Positions 51,745-59,882 of a DNA stretch of 64,000 nt are shown here, piece by piece. The notes under the pieces are model-generated. The model was not told where the DNA came from. It did no database searches and saw only the letters and a program-made list of their open reading frames with translations. Both the position numbers and the translations under genes were made by a program. The stretch comes from Methylomagnum ishizawai (GTDB taxonomy: Bacteria > Pseudomonadota > Gammaproteobacteria > Methylococcales > Methylococcaceae): assembly GCF_019670005.1 (NCBI RefSeq), contig NZ_AP019783.1:2108150-2172149 (forward strand). The letters run 5' to 3'. How positions within the stretch are numbered: position 1 is the first letter of the stretch; each line of letters opens with the position of its first letter.

Positions 51745-51961
51745 GCGAAGTTACCTTGATTTGGTTTTGTCGTTGCGGTGGGGTCCGGGGTGGCGGCGCG
51801 GGTGTTTGGCGTTGGGGAAGCTGGCCGTGCCGCCGCCATGGAGCGGGGCAGGATGCTAGTGGACCATTGTGAAGGGCGGCGCAAGGAAGCGTGAAGCTCT
51901 GGTGACGCGGGGGGGAGGGCGCGTTCCGGTCGCGATGGAACCCGCCCTGTCGAAGCGGCGC

Positions 51962-52723
51962 TTATCCGGTGGTTTCCCGCGGTGCCGATGCCGCTTGGGC
52001 ATAGGGACCGGAGCCGGTGATTTCGGCCATTTGCGCTTCGATCCAGGCTTCGGCGCGGCGGTTGACCTCGCCGCCGCCTACCTCGGCGGCGTCGATGGCC
52101 GGGCCGATGCGGACCTGGATCACGCCGGGGAATTTCAAGAAGCCGTTCTTGGCCCAGTATTCCCCGGCGTTGTGCGCCACCGGCACCACCGGGCAGGCGG
52201 CGCGGTGGGCCAGCATCCCGCCGCTGCCGCCGTACTGGCCTTTCTGGCCGGGCGCGACGCGGGTGCCTTCCGGGAACAACACCACCCAGCGCCCCGCCTG
52301 GATGCGGGCCGCGCCATCCCGGAGGATTTGCTTGAGCGCCTGCGATTTGGCCTGGCGGTCGATGGCGATGGGTTCCTGGGTCGCCATGGCCCAGCCCCAG
52401 ATGGGGATGCGCAGCAGTTCCTGTTTCAGGATGAACACCACCGGCGGGAAGATCGCCTGCAAGGCAATCGTCTCGAAGGCCGATTGATGCTTGCAGATGA
52501 CGACGCCGTTGCGGGCCGGGATGTTCTCCAGGCCATGGACTTCGTAGCGGAGGCCGCACACGGTCTTCAACAGCCAGAGGCAGAACCGCACCCAGAGGTT
52601 GGCGGCGGCGTAGCGGGTCTCGAAACGGAACGGCTTCAGCATCAGCATGGCCGGTCCGATCAAAAGGGTGGCTAGGAATTGCCCGGCGAAAAAGAGGGAC
52701 GAACGGAGATAAACGCTAAGCAT
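51962..52723 (-). CDS. plsC: 1-acyl-sn-glycerol-3-phosphate acyltransferase
   Basis: A 253-residue inner-membrane enzyme that makes phosphatidic acid from lysophosphatidate. Seen: hydrophobic N-terminus (LFFAGQFLATLLIGPAMLML), the H-x4-D/E active-site motif variant in CKHQSAFETI, IPIWGWAMATQEPIAIDR and the substrate motif LFPEGTRVAPGQKG. ATG 52723 overlaps the gmhB stop by eight bases, which sets the start and implies translational coupling; the open frame to 52915 lies within gmhB. Gene pair gmhB-plsC is common in gammaproteobacteria. Confidence 0.92.
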   Translation of the reverse strand: MLSVYLRSSLFFAGQFLATLLIGPAMLMLKPFRFETRYAAANLWVRFCLWLLKTVCGLRYEVHGLENIPARNGVVICKHQSAFETIALQAIFPPVVFILKQELLRIPIWGWAMATQEPIAIDRQAKSQALKQILRDGAARIQAGRWVVLFPEGTRVAPGQKGQYGGSGGMLAHRAACPVVPVAHNAGEYWAKNGFLKFPGVIQVRIGPAIDAAEVGGGEVNRRAEAWIEAQMAEITGSGPYAQAASAPRETTG

Positions 52724-53255
52724 GGTAATGGATGAGATGCTGGGCTGCTGCATAGAGGTTGGGGAAGATGGGTATGTCCAAGTCGGGATGGCGGGCCAGG
52801 GTGCGTTGGCCCTTGCCGGTTTCCAGCAGGATGGGCGTGGCCCCGACCGCCCAGGCCGCCTCCAGGTCGCGGTAGGAATCGCCCACCGCCGGGACTTGGT
52901 GCAAATCCACGCCATAGCGCTCGGCGAAGGCCCGGAACAGGCCGGGTTTGGGCTTGCGGCAGGCGCAGCCGTCCTCGGGGCCGTGCGGGCAGTGGAAGAT
53001 GGCTTCCAGCCGCCCGCCCGCCTGGGCGATGGCCGCGAGCATCTTGGCGTGGATGCGGTCCAGGGCGGCGGCGTCGAACAAGCCGCGCGCCAGCCCGGAT
53101 TGGTTGGTCAGGACCACGAGCCTGAAGCCCTTCCGGCTCAGGAGGGCGATGGCTTCGAGGCTGCCGGGGATGGGAATCCATTCCTCGGGGGATTTGATAT
53201 AGGCGTCGGAGTCTTCGTTGATGACGCCGTCGCGGTCGAGAATGATGAAAGACAT
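52716..53255 (-). CDS. gmhB: D-glycero-beta-D-manno-heptose-1,7-bisphosphate 7-phosphatase
   Basis: A 179-residue HAD-superfamily phosphatase in the synthesis of the ADP-heptose used for the lipopolysaccharide core. Seen: catalytic FIILDRDGVINEDSDAYI, VVLTNQSGLARGLF, the Zn-binding loop CPHGPEDGCACRKPKPG and AVGDSYRDLEAAWAVG. Full length. Followed by an overlapping plsC. Its own upstream region (53256-53438) is shared with the divergent HopJ-family gene. Confidence 0.94.
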   Translation of the reverse strand: MSFIILDRDGVINEDSDAYIKSPEEWIPIPGSLEAIALLSRKGFRLVVLTNQSGLARGLFDAAALDRIHAKMLAAIAQAGGRLEAIFHCPHGPEDGCACRKPKPGLFRAFAERYGVDLHQVPAVGDSYRDLEAAWAVGATPILLETGKGQRTLARHPDLDIPIFPNLYAAAQHLIHYHA

Positions 53256-53438
53256 GGGCTTGGGTGATTCCTTGAACGCCAGCGGGCGCGGAAGGATAAG
53301 CCAGTTGCGGGAAGCCCCGCCAGTGGTTCGGGGGGCGGAGCCGGTTTAAAACCGTAGTATCATGCGCCCGCTTCGCCCGGCCCGGCTTCCGCGGGGACCG
53401 GCCCGGAGCGTTTTCCGACCCGCTATTTCAGGATTCCG

Positions 53439-53822
53439 ATGCCCGTGAACACCGCCACCCCCCCCGAACTCGCAGCCTTCCTCGCCCAAGTCGCCGCCGG
53501 TCAGCCGGTCGCCTTCCGGGAGACCCTGGACATGATCGCTGCCCATTACGACTACCGCCCGGCGCGGTTCCACAACGGCCTCGGGACGGAGCGCCTGACC
53601 AACGAACCGGGAATCAACGAGGGTTCCTGCAAAATCTTCGCTTTCGCCCGGCGCCACGGCCTGCCCGAAGCCGCGACCCTGGCCTTGTTCGGCGAATACT
53701 ACCGCGACGAGGTCTTGCCCAACCCGGACGGCGAGGGCCACAAGAACATCCGCGCCTTCATGAAGCACGGCTGGGCCGGGGTGGCGTTCGAGTCCGAGCC
53801 TTTGACGCCGCGTCCGTCCTGA
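53439..53822 (+). CDS. HopJ type III effector family protein
   Basis: A 127-residue soluble protein. Family hallmarks are YDYRPARFHNGLG, NEPGINEGSCKIFAFARRHG, EYYRDEVLPNPDGEGHKNIR and FMKHGWAGVAFE. HopJ proteins were named after a Pseudomonas syringae effector, but homologues are widespread in free-living bacteria and no effector role can be assumed. No secretion genes are nearby. Preceded by a short upstream region and followed by a perfect 26-bp palindrome. Confidence 0.85.
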   Translation: MPVNTATPPELAAFLAQVAAGQPVAFRETLDMIAAHYDYRPARFHNGLGTERLTNEPGINEGSCKIFAFARRHGLPEAATLALFGEYYRDEVLPNPDGEGHKNIRAFMKHGWAGVAFESEPLTPRPS

Positions 53823-53831
53823 AACTATTTT

Positions 53832-53857
53832 GGCGTCCAAAGCCGGCTTTGGACGCC
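53832..53857. repeat. Perfect 26-bp palindrome downstream of the HopJ-family gene
   Basis: The left half GGCGTCCAAAGCC is followed directly by its reverse complement, nine bases after the hopJ stop. As RNA it folds into an 11-bp stem with a CCGG loop. There is no T-run after it on the plus strand, so it may be a rho-dependent pause site, an mRNA-stabilising hairpin or a protein-binding site. Confidence 0.7.
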
Positions 53858-54014
53858 GGTCGCGCCATCGTCCCCCGCGCCGTCTGGTCCCTCCGCCCGA
53901 TTTCGTGTTTAATCGCGGCCCGATGCGGGGCACCGGCCCGGTGCGGGAACGTTCGCGGCGGGGCTTTTGTCTCAAACGCTGGCGAAATTCGGCCTTATCC
54001 CCAAGGAGCATGAC

Positions 54015-54308
54015 ATGGCATTTTTCCTACAAATCATGGCGGTGGTGGTTGCGCCGCTGATCTTCATCGTCGGCCTCATCAAGCCCAAATGGGTCCTGTT
54101 CTGGATGAAGGAACCGGACCGGCTCTGGTCCACTACCATCGCGTTGTTGTTGTTCATGGGTTCGTTCACCGCGTGGTCGGAGATACGCATGCCGCGCAAG
54201 ACCGCCATGCAACGTGAACACGAGATGGAACTGAAGCAACAGCAGCAAGAAAAACAGAAGCGCGGTTCCCCCGAACGCCAGAACGAGCTGCAATTGGATC
54301 GCCTGTGA
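54015..54308 (+). CDS. Hypothetical two-helix membrane protein
   Basis: A 97-residue protein with two transmembrane helices (LQIMAVVVAPLIFIVGLI; TIALLLFMGSFTAW) and a polar, Gln/Glu-rich, coiled C-terminal tail (MELKQQQQEKQKRG). No family recognised. ATG 54015 has AAGGAG upstream. A strong hairpin terminator follows eight bases after its stop, so it is probably monocistronic. Confidence 0.65.
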   Translation: MAFFLQIMAVVVAPLIFIVGLIKPKWVLFWMKEPDRLWSTTIALLLFMGSFTAWSEIRMPRKTAMQREHEMELKQQQQEKQKRGSPERQNELQLDRL

Positions 54309-54315
54309 GCCCGCC

Positions 54316-54343
54316 CGGCGTGCCCGCCACGGGCACGCCGTTT
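54316..54343 (+). terminator. Terminator hairpin after the 97-residue gene
   Basis: CGGCGTGCCC and GGGCACGCCG form a perfect 10-bp stem with a GCCAC loop, followed by TTT. The T-tract is short but the stem is strong. Confidence 0.65.
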
Positions 54344-54389
54344 CCGCGCCCGCGGCCCCGTCGGCCTTCCCTGCGAGTCGATTCCCCCC

Positions 54390-55574
54390 ATGATCCCCCG
54401 CGCCGTCCTCCAATTGCCCGCCACCGTCTGGATGTTGGGCTGCATCAGCTTTCTCAACGATACCGCCGGCGAACTGGTCTATCCCTTGCTGCCGATCTAT
54501 TTCGCCGTGGTGTTGCAGGTCGAACCCCGGATTTTCGGTTTCATCGAGGGTTCGGCCTTGGCGGTGAACAGCCTGTTGCAACTGGTGTCGGGGCGGGCGG
54601 CGGATCGTAGCCGTTCGGCCAAGGGCTGGGTGGTGGCGGGCTATGGCATCGCGGCGGTGTCGCGGCCCATGCTGGCTTTCGCCCAGTCCTGGCCGGTGGC
54701 GATGGGGTTCCGTTTGGCCGACCGGATGGGGAAGGGCTTGCGTTCATCGCCCCGCGATGCCCTGCTGGCCTTGTCCGCCGCGCCTGGGCAGCGTGGGCTG
54801 GCTTTCGGTTTCCATCGCGCCATGGACAATGTCGGGGCGGTGGCCGGTCCCTTGATGGCGGCGTGGTTGTTGGAGCAAAAAGCCGATTTGCGGCAGGTCT
54901 TGCTATGGACCGCCGTGCCGGGTTTGCTGACGGTGGCGCTGACCCTGTGCCTCAAGGATGTGGAGCGCGAGGCGCGGCCCGCCGTGCCGTTCGATTGGCG
55001 GATCGGGACGTTTCCGTTGGCGTTCCGGCGTTATTTGCTGGTGCTGGGCTTGTTCACGTTGGGCTTCCCGTCCAGCTTGTTCTTGTTGTTGCGCGCCCGC
55101 GAATTCGGGGTGCCGGATGCGGAACTGCCTTTGCTGTGGGCCTGGGTGTCCCTGGTCGCCGCGCTGTGTTCCACGTCGTTTTCGGCCTGGTCCGACCGGG
55201 TGGGGCGTAAGACCATGATCGTCGCGGGCTGGCTGGTGTATTCGGCGATCTTGCTGTTGCTGGGTTTCGATGGCTGGTCCAAGGCGTGGCTGTGGCCCTT
55301 GTTCGCCGTGTATGGCCTGTTCTTCGCCGCCACCGAGGGGGCGCAGAAAGCCCTGGTGGCCGATATGGTGCCGCGCCATGGCGTGGGCACGGCCTTCGGC
55401 TGGTTCAACCTGGTCACGGGCTTGTTGCTGCTGCCGGCTTCCTTGATTTTCGGGGGGCTGACGCAGGCGTTCGGCTCGGCCTGGGCCTTCGGGTTTTCGG
55501 CGGCTTGCGCGGTGGCGGCGACGGTTTTGCTGATCGCCACCGTGCCGCGCCCGGAACGCCATCCCGAGGCGTAG
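54390..55574 (+). CDS. Major facilitator superfamily transporter
   Basis: A 394-residue polytopic protein with about twelve helices. Family features: GCISFLNDTAGELVYPLLPI near the start, the loop 2-3 type motif SGRAADRSRSAKGWVVAGYG, and RLADRMGKGLRSSPRDALLA. Alternative helices show the two-fold repeat typical of the superfamily. The substrate is not predictable; drug or metabolite efflux is common. ATG 54390 is the first start before helix 1. Confidence 0.85.
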   Translation: MIPRAVLQLPATVWMLGCISFLNDTAGELVYPLLPIYFAVVLQVEPRIFGFIEGSALAVNSLLQLVSGRAADRSRSAKGWVVAGYGIAAVSRPMLAFAQSWPVAMGFRLADRMGKGLRSSPRDALLALSAAPGQRGLAFGFHRAMDNVGAVAGPLMAAWLLEQKADLRQVLLWTAVPGLLTVALTLCLKDVEREARPAVPFDWRIGTFPLAFRRYLLVLGLFTLGFPSSLFLLLRAREFGVPDAELPLLWAWVSLVAALCSTSFSAWSDRVGRKTMIVAGWLVYSAILLLLGFDGWSKAWLWPLFAVYGLFFAATEGAQKALVADMVPRHGVGTAFGWFNLVTGLLLLPASLIFGGLTQAFGSAWAFGFSAACAVAATVLLIATVPRPERHPEA

Positions 55575-55605
55575 ATACCGGATTCCGCTGCGCCCGGTCT
55601 CCACT

Positions 55606-56424
55606 TCACCAGGCCGGCCGCTTCAGGCCCGAATGGTGCAGGACATTGGTGGCGATTTCTTCCACCGACATGCGCGTGGTATCCAGGCAGGGAATGCCCG
55701 CCGCTTGGAACAAGGCCGCGGCGGCTTGGATTTCCCGGCGGCATTGCGGGAGCGCGGCATAGCGGCTGCCGGGCCGGCGTTCTTCCCGCAGCAGGTGCAG
55801 GCGTTCCGGGGCCAGCGTCAGCCCGAACAGCTTGTCCCGCCATGCCCGCAAGGTCCGGGGCAATTCCACCCGTTCCAGTTCTTCCTCGGCCAGCGGATAA
55901 TTCGCCGCCGCGATGCCATATTGCAGCGAGAGGTAGAGGCAGGCCGGGGTTTTCCCCGAGCGCGACACGCCGACCAGGATGATATCGGCGGTGCCGTAGG
56001 CGTCGGCCCCGAGCCCGTCGTCGGTGTCCAGCGCGAACTTCAACGCCCCGATCCGTTCCCTGCCCTGGACGGGGTCGTGGAGTCCGTGGGCGCGTCCCAC
56101 CGCCTGCGCCGATTTGAGTCCCAGGGCGGTTTCCAGCCGCTCGATATGGCTTTCGAACACATCGAACACCACCGCGCCGCTGGCCAGCAAATGGGCGCGT
56201 GCCGCGGCGTTGGCGAGGCTGCTGAACACCAGGGGCGCTAGGCCCGTGTCCCGGTGGCGGGCCTGGATGCGCTGGCAGGCGGCGTGGAGTTTGGCCTCGG
56301 TATCGACGAAGGGCAGGGTGGTGCGCTCGAACCGGAAATCCGGGAACTGGCTCAGGAGGCTCCGGCCCAGGGCTTCCACCGTGATGCCGGTATGGTCGGA
56401 GATGAAGAAAACGGCGCGGTCCAT
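55606..56424 (-). CDS. ppsR: Phosphoenolpyruvate synthase regulatory protein
   Basis: A 272-residue DUF299 kinase/pyrophosphorylase that inactivates PEP synthase by ADP-dependent phosphorylation and restores it with phosphate. Seen: VFFISDHTGITVEALGRSLL, and the P-loop ILVGVSRSGKTPACLYLSLQ, then GIAAANYPLAEEEL. ATG 56424 is preferred (AGAGG upstream, family start MDRAVFFISD); the frame is open to 56514. The usual neighbour, ppsA, is not in the window. It is divergent from the first Nudix gene. Confidence 0.93.
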   Translation of the reverse strand: MDRAVFFISDHTGITVEALGRSLLSQFPDFRFERTTLPFVDTEAKLHAACQRIQARHRDTGLAPLVFSSLANAAARAHLLASGAVVFDVFESHIERLETALGLKSAQAVGRAHGLHDPVQGRERIGALKFALDTDDGLGADAYGTADIILVGVSRSGKTPACLYLSLQYGIAAANYPLAEEELERVELPRTLRAWRDKLFGLTLAPERLHLLREERRPGSRYAALPQCRREIQAAAALFQAAGIPCLDTTRMSVEEIATNVLHHSGLKRPAW

Positions 56425-56525
56425 GGCGGTGCCTCTTTGGGTGGCGCGGGTCGAATCTTCCGTCATCCGAACGGTTTTTTCCACTACGCGGCCCGCCGGC
56501 GCGGGCCTCCACATGAGGGTGTTTT

Positions 56526-57080
56526 ATGGATTCGGAGCGTTTGCAGCATAGCCCCGCCAGCCAATTCCGCCATTGCCCCGGTTGTGGCGCGCCCGGTCCC
56601 GACGTGTCGGCGGTGCGCCATCTGCGTTGCGGCCACTGCGGGTTCCAGTTCTTTTTCAACGCCGCCGCCGCCGCCGGGGCGTTCGTGTTCCATGGCGGCA
56701 AGCTGATCCTGTGCGTGCGGGCCAAGGCGCCGGGGCGGGGGATGTTGGACGTGCCCGGCGGCTTCGTCGATTTCGACGAGAGCGTGGAGGACGGCTTGCG
56801 CCGGGAAATCCGGGAGGAATTGGGGATCGCGGTGGGCGGGTTCCGCTATTTGCTCAGCGCCCCCAACGATTATCTCTATGCCCAGGTGCCGTATAAGACC
56901 ACCGATATGTTCTTCGCCTGCGAGGCCCCGGACATCGGTGGCATCCGGGCGGCGGACGATGTGGCGGATTATGTGTTGTTGGCGCCGCGGGAGGTCGATC
57001 CGGGGAGGTTCGCCTTCGCTTCCACCCGGCGGGCGTTCGCGGCCTTGCTGGACTTGTTGCGGGAGGAAGGCCGGGCCTAG
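56526..57080 (+). CDS. Nudix hydrolase with N-terminal zinc ribbon
   Basis: A 184-residue protein. Residues of about 15-45 form a zinc-ribbon type site (CPGCGAP ... RCGHCGF), followed by the Nudix box GGFVDFDESVEDGLRREIRE with the expected G-x5-E-x7-REU-x-EE-x-GU residues continuing into ELGI. Similar ribbon-Nudix proteins are NudC-like NADH diphosphatases or ADP-ribose-type hydrolases, but the NudC specificity motif is not seen, so the substrate is open. Its TAG shares CTAG with the opposite-strand Nudix gene. Confidence 0.82.
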   Translation: MDSERLQHSPASQFRHCPGCGAPGPDVSAVRHLRCGHCGFQFFFNAAAAAGAFVFHGGKLILCVRAKAPGRGMLDVPGGFVDFDESVEDGLRREIREELGIAVGGFRYLLSAPNDYLYAQVPYKTTDMFFACEAPDIGGIRAADDVADYVLLAPREVDPGRFAFASTRRAFAALLDLLREEGRA

Positions 57081-57595
57081 GCGGGCGGGGCGCGGTAGGT
57101 CCGCCAGATCAGCCGGAAGGCGGCGGTGAGCGTCCTGTCGTCCGCCGCCACCCAGGCGTCCACCGCCGCCGGCGCGCACCAGCGGCCCGCGTCGATCTCG
57201 TCGGGGTTCAGCCGGAAACCGCCCGCGTGTTGGGTGTGGTAGACCTGCACGAATTCCCAGCCGGTCTGGGCCGAGGCGGCGAGCTTGAACAGGGGGCGGA
57301 GTTCTCCTGTCGGCGCGACGCCCAGTTCTTCCGCCAGTTCGCGCCGGGCGCAATCTGCGTAGCTTTCCCCGAAATCCACATGCCCGGCGGCGGAGGTGTC
57401 CCAGCGGCCCGGACTGATATCTTTTGTCATGGAGCGCTTTTGCAGGAATAGCTCGCCGTCCCCGTTGAATACCAGGATATGCACGGAGCGGTGCCTGAGT
57501 CCCAGGCGGTGCAATTCCCCGCGCGGCCGCGGACCGATAACCCGGTCCTGCTCGTCGACTTCGTAGAGGGATTCGTCGTCCATGGGTTTTGCCAA
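57077..57595 (-). CDS. Nudix hydrolase, YfcD/isopentenyl-isomerase-like
   Basis: A 172-residue Nudix protein resembling YfcD: YEVDEQDRVIGPRPRGELHR near the N-terminus, HRSVHILVFNGDGELFLQKR, and the box GHVDFGESYADCARRELAEE continuing ELGV. This subgroup looks like isopentenyl-diphosphate isomerase but probably hydrolyses nucleotide or sugar diphosphates. It is convergent with the other Nudix gene, sharing the stop tetranucleotide CTAG at 57077-57080; the two are different subfamilies, not duplicates. Confidence 0.8.
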   Translation of the reverse strand: MAKPMDDESLYEVDEQDRVIGPRPRGELHRLGLRHRSVHILVFNGDGELFLQKRSMTKDISPGRWDTSAAGHVDFGESYADCARRELAEELGVAPTGELRPLFKLAASAQTGWEFVQVYHTQHAGGFRLNPDEIDAGRWCAPAAVDAWVAADDRTLTAAFRLIWRTYRAPPA

Positions 57596-57776
57596 ACCTC
57601 GGCCTATGGGTTGGAATAGGGGATTTAGCCCAGGGTTTTAGGCTCGCCGTGAAACCGGGTAATCGGAAACGATGCCGCCGACCGGGGACGGGCGGGGCGG
57701 AGGATTATATGGGGGAATAGGAGGAAGGATAATTACGTCCATTAAAACCGGGAAGGACGTAACGAATGGGCTTGAT

Positions 57777-57853
57777 TGGTCGGGGTGAGAGGATTCGAAC
57801 CTCCGGCCCCTGCCTCCCGAAAGCAGTGCTCTACCAGGCTGAGCTACACCCCG
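57777..57853 (-). tRNA. tRNA-Pro (anticodon CGG)
   Basis: A 77-base tRNA with CCA encoded. Acceptor CGGGGTG/CACCCCG; D arm with GCTCAGCCTGGTAGAGC; anticodon stem CTGCT/GGCAG around loop TTCGGGA, anticodon CGG (complement at 57817-57819); T arm GGAGGTTCGAATCCTC. It reads CCG codons. On the 3' side an 8-bp inverted repeat TTACGTCC/GGACGTAA (57733-57740 and 57755-57762) may act in termination or processing. Confidence 0.97.
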
Positions 57854-57867
57854 AAAATACCGGACTT

Positions 57868-58887
57868 TTAGAAACTACGCTCGACCGAGAATCGGGCGAG
57901 GCTTTCCAAAGCCTCTTTATATTCGGATGCCGGAAGGGCCGAAAGCGAGGTTATCGCGATATTGGCTTCTTCCTTGGCACGCAGGGAAGTATAAGCGATT
58001 GCGTCGGTGGATTCAATGATTTTGTAAACTTCGCGGAAAGCCTCGCGGTCGCCGTTTTCGATGGCCTGACGCAATACCGCGCTCTGGGCCTCGGTGCCGT
58101 GTTCGATGGCATAGATCAGGGGCAGGGTGGGTTTGCCGTCCGCCAAATCGTCGCCCAGGTTTTTGCCGAGTTCCTCCGGGTTGGCGCGATAGTCCAAGGC
58201 GTCGTCGATCAATTGAAAGGCGATGCCCAGGTGCAGGCCATAGTCGCGCAGCGCGGTTTCGATCGGCTCCGGCGAGGCGTTCAGTACGGCGGCGAGCTGG
58301 GCGGCGGCGCTGAACAGGATGGCGGTCTTGCGGGCGATGACCGCCAGGTATTTCTGCTCGGTGGTGGCGGGGTTGTTGCAGTTCAGCAGTTGCAGCACCT
58401 CGCCCTCGGCGATGGAGGTGGTGGTTTGCGAGAGGATTTCCATCACCCGCAGGTTCTGCGCCCGCACCATCAGCTCGAACGAGCGGGAATAGAGAAAGTC
58501 GCCGACCAGGACGCTGGCCGAATTCCCCCACAGGGCGTTGGCGGTATCCTGGCCCCGGCGCAGGGTGGATTCATCGACCACGTCGTCGTGCAGCAGGGTG
58601 GCGGTATGGATGAACTCGATGACCGCCGCCAGGGTGATATGTTGTTGGCCTGGATAGCCCAAGGCTTTCGCGGCCAGCAAGAGCAGCATGGGCCGCAGCC
58701 GTTTACCGCCGCTGTTGACGATGTAATGGCCAATTTGATTGATCAGCAGCACATCGGAGCTGAGTTCTTGCAGGATCAGCCGGTCGACCGCGGTGGTTTC
58801 CGCTCCCACCAGTTGGCGGATTTCGGCGAACCCGCTGGGCGGATTGGAGGCGGTGGCGTTCATGGGGGCGGGAGTGGATAGGGTCAT
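57868..58887 (-). CDS. ispB: Octaprenyl (polyprenyl) diphosphate synthase
   Basis: A 339-residue trans-prenyltransferase building the ubiquinone or menaquinone side chain. Seen: GGKRLRPMLLLLAAKALGYP, the first Asp-rich motif HTATLLHDDVVDESTLRRG, and the second in GIAFQLIDDALDYRANPEEL with GKNLGDDLADGKPTLPLIYA. The chain length is not certain from sequence. ATG 58887 gives a short polar leader; ATG 58863 is an alternative. It is directly upstream of tRNA-Pro, 14 bases away, and the two are probably co-transcribed. Confidence 0.93.
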   Translation of the reverse strand: MTLSTPAPMNATASNPPSGFAEIRQLVGAETTAVDRLILQELSSDVLLINQIGHYIVNSGGKRLRPMLLLLAAKALGYPGQQHITLAAVIEFIHTATLLHDDVVDESTLRRGQDTANALWGNSASVLVGDFLYSRSFELMVRAQNLRVMEILSQTTTSIAEGEVLQLLNCNNPATTEQKYLAVIARKTAILFSAAAQLAAVLNASPEPIETALRDYGLHLGIAFQLIDDALDYRANPEELGKNLGDDLADGKPTLPLIYAIEHGTEAQSAVLRQAIENGDREAFREVYKIIESTDAIAYTSLRAKEEANIAITSLSALPASEYKEALESLARFSVERSF

Positions 58888-59114
58888 TTAAAATATCCGC
58901 GACTGGGCTGGCAGGATTCGAGCTTGGGGCCGGAAAAAACTCGGGAATGCTATGGACGAGGGGCCGATGTGTCAAGCAGAACCGGGGGGGTGTGAGTCCC
59001 GGCCCGAATGGCCAGGGTCCTTGTAAGGTCTTGTTCAAAAAGCCGGTATCGGCTGTGGGATAATCCTTGGACCCGTCGCGGACGGTCGGACCGGATTCAT
59101 CAGCGGAGAAAATC

Positions 59115-59624
59115 ATGAGCTTGCAGGAGTTGTTCGCCCAGGTCGAGGCGAACCCGGCGGCGGTGTTGGCCTATTTCGGTGCCATCCCCGCCTTGGCTTG
59201 GCTGGTCGGGCGTTTGCACCCTAAGGGGTGGGTGGACGCTGTCCCGGTGCGCTATGCCTATACCGGCTTGATCTACGCGGCCTGCGGGCCGGGGATCGTG
59301 GCGGCGGTGGCCTTGGCCGATACCTTGGGCCATGGCCGTTTGATGCAGGCCGGCGTGTTGTCGGAATTGCTGCCCCTGCTGTCCATGGCGACCACCTTGG
59401 GCCTCGTCCGCAACCAGGCCGATCCGGCGCAGATTCCGGGATTCCGCAGGCTGACGGGCTTCATGTGGCTGCTGGTCTTGACCGCCGTGGCGGTGTTCTT
59501 GCTTATGAAAACCCGCATCTGGATTTTCTTCGGCGGGGGCATCGGGACGCTGCTGGTGTTGATGGCCGCGCTGTTCTTCCTGTTGCGCTGGGCGTTCGAG
59601 CGGGCGTTCGGGCCGGGGCGGTAA
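59115..59624 (+). CDS. Hypothetical integral membrane protein
   Basis: A 169-residue protein with four or five transmembrane helices (AAVLAYFGAIPALAWLVG; YAYTGLIYAACGPGIVAAVA; MWLLVLTAVAVFLLM; GTLLVLMAALFFLL). No family recognised. ATG 59115 has CGGAGAA upstream; the open frame begins at 59067 without further similarity. It is divergent from ispB across about 230 bases, the upstream part of which shows no gene. Confidence 0.65.
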   Translation: MSLQELFAQVEANPAAVLAYFGAIPALAWLVGRLHPKGWVDAVPVRYAYTGLIYAACGPGIVAAVALADTLGHGRLMQAGVLSELLPLLSMATTLGLVRNQADPAQIPGFRRLTGFMWLLVLTAVAVFLLMKTRIWIFFGGGIGTLLVLMAALFFLLRWAFERAFGPGR

Positions 59625-59882
59625 GGTGGCCGTGCGTTGTTCCGGTAGCCCGGTGGGGCGTGCGGGACCCATGCTTGGCATCGGTGGGATATAACGTTTG
59701 GAATGGGTTTCCTGACGGGGTTGGGGAAACCGGCTGGGACTGTCCGGTGTTTAAAATCGGGGAGGCGGTCTAAAATCCGGGGCACCCGTTCACCGCCCGG
59801 TCTGTCCGGCGGCACTAAAAATAACCGGCTTCCGGAAAATAACTGACTCCCGGAGCGGGCAATAAACCCAGAGGTCTAGCCT

